The notes under the pieces are model-generated. The model was not told the origin of the DNA, made no database searches, and saw only the letters and a list, made by a program, of their open reading frames with translations. A program made the position numbers and the translations under genes. Below are positions 21,848-34,243 of a stretch of 64,000 nt of DNA, one piece after another. The stretch is taken from NCBI RefSeq assembly GCF_014529535.1, contig NW_023503746.1, positions 62,001 through 126,000 of the forward strand. Direction: 5' to 3'. Numbering within the stretch: the stretch's first letter is position 1; each line of letters starts with the position of its first letter. This DNA is from Bradysia coprophila (lineage: Eukaryota > Arthropoda > Insecta > Diptera > Sciaridae).

Positions 21848-22923
21848 GGCTCCAAACACTTATTAAACGACTCCAGATTATCGACTTTATTCCACACGGA
21901 AACTATATTGTCACACGTAACCTAATCAGAAATGTTTATTTCAATCGAATTGCATTGCGAAATTATGTCGAACGCGTTGAATATTGTTCTTATTAGTGTT
22001 GTTGTGATGGAAGTGTTTTTTTCTTCTTCTTTTTCTGATATATATTGTTTTTATGCTAAGCGTAGGACGTGTATTTAGTGTGTTCAAATTTCTAATTGTA
22101 ATCGGTGAATGTGTTCAATTCGCGTCATAATTTATCACAATATTCCACTTCCATTAATTATGAATGAATGGTTACGATTTCGGTTGTGGTGGTATATCAA
22201 TGGGAACAAAAAATGATTTTTTTTTTCGTTCGCTGTTTTTTCAATGGTCTGATTTGTGACAATACGTCGATCGATGTGGGACAATCACAAATTATTATTG
22301 ATCACAAATGACACCAAAACATTTCATCGAATGTCCAATGATTCGGGAATCGGTTAATTCACGAAAAAAATACAAAATAAAATCAATAAAAAAAAAATTT
22401 GTTCGTCCAACAAAAAGATGGAGTTTTTTTTGTTATGAAAAAGTCGTGTATTAGACGATTGAGAAATAGCCACTATTACGACACATCGACACTGGACAAG
22501 TACGTAAACAGCTAACTGATTAACTGACGAACACAATTAATTACTTGAATAGTCTTGATTTTCGGTTTATCACGGATTTTAACAGTTACTCAGATTAGCA
22601 TTGAAACTTTTTGTAATTTTTTTCAGCCATTGCAACTAATGTGTCAAAGTAACGAACTTTCGATGCGCCACAAACAAGTTTTAGAAATTTTACCAACTAA
22701 ATTAGTTCACTGTAATAACAACCAGGTGACAAATCGATCGAAATGTCACCAAATGTCATAGAGAATAATGACACATGTGCTCTTGTTTTTGTTTTCTTTT
22801 CTGACGGTGTGAGGAAACGATAGAGATTGTTTTTGAAATCATATTGCACCTGTAACATTGTTTCGGTTGCATTTTGGAGAATATCAAATTTGTTACGTTT
22901 GTCATCAATAGTTTAAACGAAAA
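21848..22923. promoter_or_regulatory. Divergent promoter interval between VRK and DDX27
   Basis: About 1.08 kb separates the two start codons, which point away from each other. The interval must hold both transcription starts. It is AT-rich; no TATA box at a convincing distance or other specific site was identified. Confidence 0.55.
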
Positions 22924-25900
22924 ATGGATTTAATCAGAACAATTGAAGAAGATGCAGAAGTTCAGAACTATTCGGAAGATTCAGATGCTGAAGTAGATGT
23001 AAGTGTACATAACCTAACAAAAACAGCGAGAAATTTTTTCATCCTCATTGAGCGATTCTTTTGAATTTCGACTGACCGAATCGGCACAATTTTTTTCGGG
23101 GCTTTTTTTATATATGCCTAGTTAGGCCTTGGTGCCTAGGCCCCCAAACCAGTCTCAGATATTTTTGATCTTCCATACCTGGCTGGTGGTGAGCGGCCAA
23201 AAATCGAAAGATGGGATTTCGTACTCAGGATTTCATTTCCGTAAGGTGATTCGTTGGAAAGCTGAGGTCGAGTACTCCCGGGGCAAATACTAACTTCAAA
23301 AAATTTGATGATAAACGGCCGAAAATATGACCTCCGGAAAATTTCTCAGAATCGATGGAAGCTCGGTGAACTTTGAGGAGAGCTCTGACCTCACTAATGC
23401 AATTATTTGATTAAATTATTGTTTATTATGAATGTGGAGGACCTCAGCTTTACAGCGATACCCATATGTAGTAGTTTGGCGGGGTGGATCACATGTTAAG
23501 TAGTCACGTATCAAACTACTACATATTGGTATCGCTGTAAAGCTGAGGTCCTTTACATTCATAATAAATAATAATTTAATCAAGTAATTGCATTAGTGAG
23601 GTCAGAGCCCTCCTCAAATTTCGCCGAGGTTCCATGGATTCTGAGAAATTTTCCGATGTCATATTTTCGGCCTTTTATCATCAAATTTTTTGCAGGTAAT
23701 ATTCGCCCCGGGAGTACTCGACCTCAGCTTTCCAATGAACCCATACACGCCCGTGTTCTTGCCACCTTACAGACATGAAATCGGGACTACGAAACCCCAT
23801 TTTTCGACTTTTGGCCGCTCACCCCACCAACAGCCAGGTATAGAAGATCAAAAATATCTGAGGCTGGTTTTGGAGCCTATGCACCAAGGCCTAACTAGGC
23901 ATATATAACAAAGTCCTGGAAAAAATATCGCCGATTTCGGTCAGTCGAAATTCAAAAGAATCCCTCATTATCATATCCGATATGTACCCGATATGTCCAC
24001 AATGTCATTGAAACGACCGTAAAAATCTGACAATTTCCTTTCCAACTAATTCCAGTATCAGCCGACCAAAATCCGGCGCAAGAAGAAGGAGGAGTTCAAC
24101 AACAATTTCGAATTCGCTTCATCCGTGTCCGAGTACAACAAAGACACATGGGACGATCTGATGAAATATGTGAAACGGAAGGCTCGCACAAAGACCGACG
24201 ACAAAATTGCCGAAATAATCAAGAATCGTAAGGGCAAAGACGATGATGATGCAGAAGAAGTGAATAGTAGCGATGGTGATGATGACGATGATGAAATCGA
24301 TCTGTCGGACGATGAACTGAAGCATGACGGACTCCGATTGAAAGAAAAGAAGAAGAAAAAACTGAAGAAAGCAAAAGTGGAAGACGAAGTCGATGAGAAT
24401 GACAAGGAATTCTTCGAAGAAGCTACTGATGGCGATCAGGTGAATTCATTCTATCAAATGAATCTGTCGCGTCCACTAATGAGAGCCATCGGAGTATTGG
24501 GTTACATTTATCCGACACCGATTCAAGCGACAACCATACCAATTGCCCTTCTTGGTAGAGACATTTGTGGATGCGCTGCTACAGGTACCGGAAAGACCGC
24601 AGCGTACATGCTGCCAACGTTGGAGAGATTACTTTACCGTCCGTTGAACAACAAAACCGTTACGCGAGTATTGGTGCTTGTGCCGACCCGAGAATTGGGC
24701 GCTCAAGTGTACCAAGTAACGAAACAGTTGAGCCAGTTCACTTCAGTGGAAACTGGATTGGCCATTGGTGGGCTGGATCTGAAGGCACAGGAAACCATTT
24801 TGCGACAGAACCCAGATATTGTAATTGCGACACCGGGACGTTTGATCGATCATATCAAGAATACGCCGAGTTTCACACTGGATTCGATTGAGGTAAGTTT
24901 GTTGTCTTAACTAAGGCTTCTGATTGTTCGGTTCATTGACCTGGAACGATTAGAAGCCGTGACTGTACCATCTGGTATGATGATAACAATCCTTGCGCTC
25001 TGAATCCATTTGAGTGAGCAATTTACCAATTTTTGCAGAGCAAAAGTTTTCTGACCAGATGTGGCAGGACTTTATCTCAGACATTCCGTATGGACAGGCC
25101 AACGTAACAAATTTCCCCATTCCCCTAGGTGTTAATTCTTGACGAAGCCGATCGCATGCTGGACGAATACTTCGAACAACAAATGAAAGAAATCATCAAG
25201 AGCTGCTCGGTGTCACGTCAAACAATGCTTTTCTCAGCTACGATGAGCGAACAGGTCAAAGACTTAGCGGCTGTGTCACTGAACAAACCGGTCAAAATTT
25301 TCGTGAACACCAACCAGACCGTTGCGTTCAATCTCCGCCAAGAATTCATTCGAATCCGCGAGGATAAGGAGGGTGAACGCGAACCAATACTGGCTGCACT
25401 GGTTTGTCGCACATTTCACGATCACTGCATGATCTTTGTACAGACCAAACGGCAAGCGCATCGGTTACACATTCTGTTGGGACTTCTTGGTATAAAGGCC
25501 GGTGAATTGCACGGAAATTTGACACAACAACAGCGGTTGGAGTCGCTGAAATTGTTCAAAGAGGAACGGATCGATATTTTGATAGCGACTGACGTGGCAG
25601 GTATGCATGACGGGACACTTGGAGAGTGATTTTTGTTTGCTAAAATTTTTTGGTTCCTTCACACAGCTCGTGGTTTGGATATTTCTGGTGTGAAGACCGT
25701 CATCAACTTTGTCATGCCAATTACAACGGAACATTACATTCATCGAGTGGGTAGAACTGCTCGTGCTGGTCGTGCTGGTATATCAGTGTCTTTGGCTGGG
25801 GAAAAGGAACGGAAAATTGTGAAGGACGTCATCAAAAATGCCGAAAGTACGGTAAAGAATCGTATCATTCCACCGGAGATCATCGACAAGTACAAGAAGA

Positions 25901-26710
25901 AACTGGCGAATCTGGAGCCAGAAATCCGTAAGCACACACCGACCACTTTCAATGTTTATCCCTGACCGTGAATCCTTTTCTGTAGAAAAAATTTTGGACG
26001 AAGAATTTGCCGAACGACAATTCGCCAAGCTGGAAATGCAAATCAACAAAACCGAAAACAGTTTAAAAGGTCTAACGCAACCGCAGCGTGAATGGTTCCA
26101 GACAATGAAACAGCGCAAAGAGGAAAAGGAAAGGCTTTCAGTGAATCCGACCGAAACTACCAACAAAGGTAAGGACAAGAAAGATAAGTCAACCGACGGC
26201 AAAGCGAGAAAACGCAGCAAAGGGGATCACGAATTCAACAAAAAGAATACGAAGAAACGACGCGAAGAGAACATGCATCCGGATAAGTTGGCCAAGGCTC
26301 GTGTGATGCGAGAAATCGAAAAAGTGTCGCTGGTTCGAGCCAAACTAATGAAATCGAAAAGTCGACCGGGAAAATTGAATGCCATCCAGGAAGATGACGA
26401 GGCGTCCAAGTCAAAGATGACCAACAAGCGCCGGTCGAAATTCAATCTTGATTTGACCGATACGAGTAATCGCAAGTCGAAGACATTACGGTGAGTTACG
26501 GCGAACGCGATTTGGGATTGTTCAAAGGATAACCAAAATTTTCGTTAAAGGTATGAAGCAACCAGACACAAGACCATGGCGAAAATTCAGGCCAAAAAGA
26601 AGACCAGCACGGTGAAAATCACCAACAAAGCGGGGAAAAACAAGTTCAACAAAGGGAAAAATTTCGGTGGACCACGAAAAACTGCAACGAAAGATAAAAA
26701 GAAGAAATGA
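22924..26710 (+). CDS. DDX27: ATP-dependent RNA helicase DDX27 (Drs1/Rs1)
   Basis: Six exons (22924-22998, 24056-24892, 25129-25600, 25667-25927, 25986-26490, 26551-26710) encode 769 residues, near the usual 780-800. DEAD-box motifs appear in order. A FYQMNLSRPL Q-motif region precedes the Walker A AATGTGKT (about residue 200), PTRELGAQ, ATPGRLIDH and LDEAD (309-312). SAT (about 340), IATDVAARGLDI built across introns 3-4, and HRVGRTARAGRAG follow. Acidic Asp/Glu and Lys-rich stretches flank the N-terminal side, and the C-terminus is very lysine-rich, as expected of the nucleolar Drs1 family. Role: 60S ribosomal subunit assembly and rRNA processing. Introns 3 to 5 are 58-66 bp; intron 1 (1057 bp) is filled by a long foldback element. 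It shares a divergent promoter region with VRK. Confidence 0.96.
23050..23962. mobile_element. Long foldback element in DDX27 intron 1
   Basis: The left arm (about 23050-23486) is mirrored by the right arm (about 23524-23962) over more than 400 bp with moderate mismatches and a short loop of roughly 40 bp. Landmarks are GCCTAGTTAGGCCTTGGTGC (23118) against its reverse complement near 23885, and GACCTCAGCTTTACAGCGAT (23442) against ATCGCTGTAAAGCTGAGGTC (23532). CCTCATT flanks both sides (23043-23049 and 23963-23969) as a possible 7-bp duplication. Some of the open frames seen here are shadows. Confidence 0.88.
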
Positions 26711-26748
26711 ACAGCTATGTGAATGGGAAGTGCGACGGATGGAGATGA

Positions 26749-26754
26749 AATAAA
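26749..26754 (+). terminator. Poly(A) signal of DDX27
   Basis: AATAAA lies 39 bp after the stop codon. Confidence 0.75.
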
Positions 26755-27896
26755 AAGTCAATTTGTATGCAAGAAGGAACAGTGCGTTTGAATTCCGATT
26801 GAACTTCATAGCCGAATGTAAACATCGATTGTCCAGAGGTATGTCCGATATCTAACTCTAGATAATCACCAAGGTGTTAGGTTGGATTGCACAGACCGGT
26901 AGACCTATTGCTTCCATTTGTTCTTGTGTAAAATGATCGACAATGATCGAAGACTGTTTTTATGAATGGGAGGTGCGGGAAAACAGAAAAAGTAGGAAAA
27001 TGTGCAGTTTTCCTTGCTTTCCCGCCAACAGCTCCTGTTGTACCACCTCGATTTTCATAAAATAAATTTTGTTTTGTTTTGTCTCGTCAATACCTTTCAT
27101 TTGATGACGGAAAACAACGGGAAACCAGCAAATACACCGACTGTTTTGAGACCCAACATAAAAAAAATTATCGAGTTTTACGTTGTTTACCTCTGCTTTG
27201 CGTGCCCACCTAACTTACTAGCGTAAAAACGTTGTCGCGACTCAACGGGAAGTGTTCCAAAGAAGTGAGAGAAGTTTGGAGTTCGAATTAGTCGATCAGT
27301 AGTTATAGGCGAGAAGGCGAGCAAAACTAAATATTTTCCTCCTTTTCCGGTTTTCCCGCACCTTCATGAGTGAACTAAACATAGAAAACGGTTGGTTGCG
27401 GTAAACCAATAACCAATTCATTCGATCGAAGGAAAATGTGAAGGTTAACATCTTTCTTGAACTTGACTTTGTTTGTGGTTAAACGTGACCACTGCACTGC
27501 ACCATCAAAACAACAATTTTTTTTTTTGATTTATGTTTATCAATCGCTTAAATTACCATAAATTGAGAAACTTTCCCGCAATAAACAAATATTTGTTGTT
27601 GTTGTTTCGGATCGTCGTCCATTGATTAATCACACGTTTCTTTATGCAAACGACGAATACCTGAATTCTGTTAATTAAATCGAATCGAATAACCCAATTT
27701 TTTGTTGTCACTTTTTATGGATATATTGAGGTTTTGCGATCAAAACGATTGAAACTCTGTCACAGTCACAGAAAAAATGTGTTTAGACGGAAATGGAAGA
27801 GAGTTCGCTGAATTGGTTCGAATTGGAAATTTGTGAATTTAAATTGGTTTCTCGATATAGGATCGTTACATCGTATGGTATGTTAGACAAAGCTGG

Positions 27897-28610
27897 TTGC
27901 ATTACACTTTTCAGTCCGATACGCCTCACGTCACTGTGCCAGCACTGGCCCAAAGTAAAAAATATATTTCGAAAATACGAAAACCATCTGCATTGAACGA
28001 ACGGTTCAATTACGAACGTCGTAGCGCTGCACCGGCCCTTAGTCAAATAATATTTCGAAAATACGAAAACCAAACCGTCACCATTTGTTAGACCGTTCAT
28101 GAATTTTATCGTGTTTTGTATCAATCGAAAGGTAATTTCAGTGGCTTTCAAACGAGCCGAATCTGCTATGGTGCGATTTCCCTGTGGCCCTTAAAAGTCA
28201 TTTGAAAGCTAACCGTTCTAACAAACCTAATATCGCTATCATCTCAAGTCTGCATGAGGACTAATGACAGTAAATTATTGTGTATTAGGCCACCTATACC
28301 ACAAATAGCGATATTAGGCATGTTATAAAGGTATTTTTAACGATATTTGCCACTGCAACTGTACTTAAAGCATAATTTTCGGATGTTGGGCCACTGACTT
28401 TGAACGGACATAACAAACAGTCTCAAGGGAAGTCGAAGCATAGTAATTTGTAGCTCGTTCGAAAGCCACTGCAATTACCTTTTGATTAAAACTAAACACG
28501 ATAAAATTCGGGAACGGTATAACAAATGGGGAAGGTTTTCGTATCATCGAATTTTTTTTTTGATTTTGGGCGAGTTTCAGGGTCGCGACGTGAGGTGTAT
28601 CGGACTTCTT
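27897..28610. repeat. Degenerate foldback element, about 0.7 kb
   Basis: The left arm (about 27910-28175) and right arm (about 28440-28605) are inverted copies, for example CCGATACGCCTCACGTC against GACGTGAGGTGTATCGG and AATTTTATCGTGTTTTGTAT against its mirror near 28488. The left arm carries an internal duplication of TTTCGAAAATACGAAAACC. A smaller inverted pair, CCTAATATCGCTAT and ATAGCGATATTAGG, sits in the central part (28226 and 28302). Confidence 0.82.
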
Positions 28611-29676
28611 TGTACTCTATCTTATACTCCCATCTATTCCTTACACAACAACAAAAACAATCACGAAAATCGGTTGATTTTTCCTGAGACTTCACTCACG
28701 CCGTTTTTTTCGGATTTTTGAAACATTGTGACCTAACAGGCCACTAGAAACCAAAAATCGTAATTTTCATTCATTCATTCACTGTCATCGACAGCCCGCA
28801 TAGCTTATGCTGGCCGGTAACTACATGACCTCAGCTATACAATGGTAGCATGTCCCTTGTGGGAGAAAAACAGTGAGAAAATTGCACTTTTCGATTTGGT
28901 CACATCCCACTGACAGGGGCCGGAAAAAATTTTGAAAGTGGTTTCGGATTCTAGGGTTCAATACCTTTCCAGGCACATAAAAGTGATTTCACCAAAAATC
29001 GGTCCGATTTCGGTCGGCTGTTTTTCAAAATCCCTCTACGGGTTCGTACACCGGAAATGGAATTGTTCAAATGGAATCGGCAAACATTGTCTGTCTCTAA
29101 GTTCGTTGCGACTTTGTTTGACCAATTCTTAACTGAAAATGGACAATCACCATTTCAACAATGTGCAGAAATAGTGTGGTGAACAAATGATATTCTCGAC
29201 CGATCTTAAAAGTTTATTTATGAGTACGAAGCGCTTAGACGTTAAATAGGTAGAAAGCAAAATGAAAACGGCGAGTATCAGCCAGCAGGAAGTGATATAT
29301 TCAATGTCACGGTCTTAGATTTACCTCTAATACATCGTAGGCCATAATACAAAATCGACTTCGAACCGGAAGAAGAGTGCTCCAAGTTTCACTTCGAATG
29401 CGCATACTTAGCTAGAGTTTTCGGTATGATACCGACGCGACGGTATCGTAGGAATCACATGCTTCGTGAGAATTGTCTTAGTAAATTACTTTTGACCACG
29501 ATGAGCACACAGTCTTTTAACGTAGGTTTGTTACGGCCTTTCACGATTGATGAATCAAAAATTAGGTTTGAGTCCCCTACGAACAAACATAAGGCAATAT
29601 CAGCTTGTCAAACACGTAACACGCTAACTGATGTCTGTTAAATTTCTTCTCAAACTAATTACGTTTCCTTGCCTCG

Positions 29677-29682
29677 TTTATT
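29677..29682 (-). terminator. Poly(A) signal of the Myb/SANT-like gene
   Basis: AATAAA on the minus strand begins two bases after the TGA stop codon, giving a very short 3' UTR. Confidence 0.7.
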
Positions 29683-29683
29683 A

Positions 29684-30671
29684 TCACACCAAATTATTCT
29701 CTTGATACTTCAACAGCAGCTTCGTTACATCGATGGTAAATTTCTTTTGTTGTTCGCTGCTCAGTTCGTCCATCACAGATTGGGCGAATTTGAACACAGG
29801 ATGGCATCGACATTGTTGCAGCGTTGTCCTTCTCACAATTTCGGGCGATTTGCTAGTCAACGGAGAGGAATGTCGCTCCGACTGGAAAAATCACTTCAAT
29901 CAGCAAACGACCATTTGCAACCACAGATTCAAAGATTGGGGCTACTCACCTTATTGAATGTTGTTTCGTCGTTGCTGCAATTTAGTGTTACAAAAGGTGG
30001 CTCGTAGCACGAATCATCATATTGAAATTCCCGTTCATCGTTCATCTCTGTGTCCGCACTATTTGTACTGGTTGATTGCAGAAAGGATAAATTCCGGAAA
30101 TGTCGCCATTTCGCGCTGCTTCCGTCCCGTTGCCATATCTTCTTATAAGCTAGACGCAAATTTCGTATTTTTCTGCCGACACTTTGTGGTGTAAATAATT
30201 TGTCGTGAATTTCAGTGGAAGCGTTCGGATGGTTTTGTTTCAGCATAAAAACCTAAATTTACCAGAACAGAACGGGCACTCAATAACCATGGCCAAATTC
30301 ATCTTATCAAGTCTTAGCTTACGATGTGTTTCCGAGCTGGATCGCAGACATTTCTCTTTGAAAATGTAGCCAGTTTCGTGTTCCACAGACAAGGAAAATT
30401 TTTCAACTCACGTACGACGGTTTCCTCGTACTCATGGGTCCAACCAATATCTTCACCGTCCTCATCGATCTTTCTGAATTTCCGTCTGTAAAACAGAGAC
30501 TATCAATGTCACTGTTAGATCACCAGTCGGATAACGCACTTACTTCTTGACGACTGTTTCCTCGTTATCCTGGTGTCCGTCAGCTGTTGATTCATCCAGT
30601 GGGTCATAGTCTTTGGCTGCACCGTTTTCTAGTTTAATAGCTTGATCCCTTTGGTTACCCATATCACTCAT
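29684..30671 (-). CDS. Myb/SANT-like (MADF-type) putative DNA-binding protein
   Basis: The best model has exons 30671-30544, 30485-30416, 30252-29950 and 29881-29684 (232 residues, length divisible by three). It starts MSDMGNQRD. The middle carries GWTHEYEETVV followed by a basic/aromatic region with VGRKIRNLRLAYKKIW and KWRHF, like the last helices of MADF or Myb/SANT-like domains. The C-terminal segment, FAQSVMDELSSEQQKKF with a following helix, resembles the BESS-like ends of such regulators. The gene is likely a nuclear transcriptional regulator; the exact member is not recognised. The exon 2 donor is uncertain: GTC|GTACGT keeps frame into exon 3, whereas the stronger GTAC|GTGAGT four bases later would need another exon, for example one starting AGAAATGTCTGCG near 30354. 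Confidence 0.68.
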
Positions 30672-30931
30672 TTCGCCGTTTGTTTGTTTACTTTCGTTCA
30701 GCCGGGACAGGTTTTATACGGATAGTGACATTGATGAGTGGACTGGACAGAGTAAAATGTCAAAATATTCTCTTGGTCGATGACAGAATGTCGTTGTTAT
30801 GCTCATACCTTGGTGTGCGCAAATTCAAAATGAAATCGAAATGTTGAATTTTGTGCAACTAAATCGTCTGGTGAAGACATCTTTCATTTCGTGCCAGCAT
30901 CATCCCGCATTTGTTCAGATTTCCGAGTTAA

Positions 30932-31074
30932 ATCTTTTACTTCATTTGTTTAAAAGTTCACTTCGCTCGATGAAATCTCTTTTAATTCATTAGTTTTAAA
31001 ACTCTATTCTTAACATACATTTGGCGCTTATTTTTTCGTTGCTGGCGATAACAGATGACTAACATTTATCCCGC
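30932..31074 (+). repeat. Dispersed module copy 1
   Basis: It begins AAATCTTTTACTTCATTTGTTTAA and ends GGCGATAACAGATGACTAAC. The two conserved blocks are those shared by the other seven copies listed here. Confidence 0.7.
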
Positions 31075-33271
31075 TGGTTTATCAGTACAACCAAAGCACA
31101 GCTTCTAGCATGAACATAGAAAATATTCGGAAGGTGATGAAAACACAGTGGCACTGCGTTTCTTTAATAAAGTAAAATGACTTGTTCTCGTTGTGTGAGT
31201 TAAAACATTCAAATTTGACACTTGTGAATTCAGTGTTTATGCTAGGAGTAGTGCACTGTGGTATGACTGTATAGATCGCTCGAAGGTGACGAAACCTAAA
31301 GCTTATGTATTGAGCTTGTACAACGTTCGGTCAGTGGATCGGGCAAAATGGTAATTCATATCAAATGCCTGCAACAGTTCGTTATGATCACAATATTTGC
31401 CTACACCAAAATAATCTCTACATCGATTTCAACTGTTTGAAATTAAAGTTAAACCGATTCCAAACGTTTCTTTACCTGAAAGGTAATTGTTGGTACAAGC
31501 TGGTAGATGAGCAAGATCGGTCGAAAGGTTCCGGAGATATTTTAACTCATTTTCTGAGAGGTTTCGCGGTTTCGCCTACATGGTAATTAGGGGTGTGCGA
31601 TGGTTCGGGGATCAGGATGGAAGGGGTCCACAAAAATATCTTACCATCACTAGATGTCAAAAAGTGATTTAATTTTTTTTTAAATTCATCAACAACTTGC
31701 GCAAATTCACTGAAGCTGAATTTGTGACTACTGGTAAAATCTCATATTTCGACCTCTACCAAAAATGTGCTGCGGGATATTTTTTGTCCTAATTAGTGTT
31801 TTTCTACTAATTAGAGTCCAATTAAACAGAACATTTTTAAATTGGAAAAATTTGGCCCAAGCATTATGTTTGGTGTGTCGTCAAAGTACCCCAACTATGA
31901 AAAATTGAGTAAATTTTAAACTTGGAAATTCTATAATCGACATAGAAAATTATTCGATTATTTCTCAAATGGGCTTAAATTGTTGGGAATGTTGCCGGCT
32001 ATCCAAAAAAAGAGGAGTTTTTGAAAATCGTCTGTGAAATGTGTGTGGTGTGACTGTTTGTTTGGCCCAATATTAAGGCGAAATTCCTCAACAGAGAAAA
32101 TCGATTTTTTTTGAAATTTCCTGGATATTTCCCCTTCAGCTTCATTCATACTTGACCTGCTTTTGATCCGATTCTGAGCCTTACTGGAAGATAGTCAGAT
32201 GAATTTCGCAGGGACGCTTTCGGTTTCATATAAAAGCTGTTCAGCTTTTTGATTACGTGGACCGACATTAACCGCCTATTGTATTTTCGCAAGAAAAACT
32301 TCCATATTCTTCGCTCATGAGGTTTTTCGCCAATCGATAATATCCACTATGATTCACGTAAAAAACAAATTTACTTTTAAGCCAAAAATATTTAAGCTAC
32401 AAAAGTAAAATTCTTAAATTTAAGGTTTAGCTAAGTTAGTTTTCGAACATTTTCGATCAAAATGTTGTCGGAACGCACAAAATCTAGTAACATTTACCAG
32501 TTACTACAAACAGACCAACCTCTCGAACACTAGAATTGATTCCACAATCAAATTGTCAAAATTATCGTTGAAACGTAAATTTTCTACAACTACTACAACA
32601 GTACCTTCACCTCGAAATTACAAGAATGTCTCCTAATAGAATTGTACCCTTAATGTACGTTCCGCCCGTCCAGGTAACACTGTGAGGAACGCCACATTAC
32701 TACAGTTTTCGTTAGTCGACGTTCAAAATATTTTCTTGGTTTGATTCTAAATAGGATTTCATATTCAAAATTCTCTTTCTACAATTCACGAAGTCTTCAA
32801 AATTTAAAAAAACATCGCTTAAAATCACAAGAAATGACACAATCGACATTTCGAATGTTACTTCGCCGTCATTAATCGCAAGATTACTTTGCCTCTGTCT
32901 ACCATCTGCCATCCTCCGGGAAACATGCATCTCAACGCAAAAATATCTTTCACACCAAGGCTCATTCGGATGATTTTGACGATTTACTGTCATGTTCTAC
33001 AAACCAAAACCCTTGGTAAAGTATTTTTCGTTCATAGAGGACCACTTCCCACAATGTGCTAAATATGCAGTGCATTGAATTTGGAACCTTTGGCTTTTAA
33101 TGGCATTTAATATAATACAAAAAGGACCGAAACGGATATGGTCCACTTATACGATTATAAATGGAAATCAACCTGATCCATCCTGATTGTAAATTTTACA
33201 AGTTTCTGTATTTTTTCTGATTTTCCCGATTTTTCCTATTTTTCCAAATTTTCCATATAATATGGCTACCA

Positions 33272-33375
33272 CCTGTTATCGACAACGATTTTGGAAATAA
33301 TAAACGGCAGGCTCTGACAAATGTGTTCTTATATAGCAAATAGCATGTTAACAAATGAAGTAAAAAATTTGTAAT
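33272..33375 (-). repeat. Dispersed module copy 2 (inverted)
   Basis: On plus it reads CTGTTATCGACAACGA at the left and TTAACAAATGAAGTAAAAAATTT at the right, the reverse of the other copies. Confidence 0.65.
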
Positions 33376-34243
33376 CAATGTATTGGAAATGCTGTAATCG
33401 AAAGAAGTAATAGACCCAATACATTATATGTCTGGGAAAGGTTAAATTTTTATATGAAATAAAATCAGGTTCACTCCAACGAAAATCCCCTAAGAATGAA
33501 TCAGTAAAAAGAAAAAAAAAATTCAGCCTGATTGCTCATCAACCGTTTAGAATCGTTAATACCTGCGTTGCTAGTTATACGACCAACATCTTTCAGTCTA
33601 GAATGGAATATGATATCAGTTTCATGATAATAAAATTTTAATATTCTTTTGCATCTTTATGATGCAGCATTTTTAGTTTTTCATATGTCTGTCTCGAATG
33701 GTCAATTTGTCGTGTTTTATATGACGATCTACTATTGCTGGTATGCCAATAGAGGTCTCAATAAATTTTATAACAAATTTTGTTTCGATCCCTCACATCT
33801 ACTACATCAACGAGAAGTATTTTGTCCTTCGGTTTCAAAGAAAATCCATAAACAATTCATCAAAATGATATCGCTTTAAGATCTTTAACGGAAAAATAAT
33901 ATTTAATTAGCGCGTGATAATTATTTAATTACAAACAATAATGGAAGCCGGTTTTCTAACATTGCATTGCCAACTAGCACGATGGTACACTGACTCAGTC
34001 AAAACAAGAAAATTTAACTCAACAATTTTTGTATTTAAAAACAATAAATTTACATCGTACACCGATTCTGGTGGGGCAAAAATGTCCAATACATTCACGA
34101 AAGTCTGAATAATATTCATTGATCATGAATGTTATTGAAAATGCAAAATCAGACATCTCCCAACAGATATCCAAGTGTGACCGATCATATTGGATCGGAC
34201 TTAATACAGTTCGCAGGCGTTAAAAGATTCACAAAGTTTTAAA

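Larger units (their letters stand above)
26711..29676. other. Intergenic interval, no supported gene
   Basis: Apart from the DDX27 3' UTR and the foldback at 27897-28610, nothing coding is supported. A stretch near 27085-27110 (CTCGTCAATACCTTTCATTTGATG) matches the composite-repeat tail of 1-12 kb, showing that fragments of that family occur outside the left cluster. The short frames at 28932 and 29426 show no family features. Confidence 0.6.
30672..34243. other. Intergenic interval with two copies of a dispersed module
   Basis: No supported gene. The dispersed ~110-bp module occurs at 30932-31074 and, inverted, at 33272-33375. The remainder is AT-rich unique-looking sequence. Confidence 0.6.

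Noticed and set aside
24058-24405. Ser-rich minus frame opposite DDX27 exon 2
   Set aside because: Antisense shadow of the Asp/Glu/Lys-rich helicase N-terminus.
27101-27226. Short frame starting MTENNGKPANTP
   Set aside because: It begins directly after a fragment of the composite-repeat tail and has no other support.
29426-29641. 71-codon plus frame
   Set aside because: Lies beside the 3' end of the minus-strand Myb/SANT-like gene; composition is not protein-like and no family is recognised.
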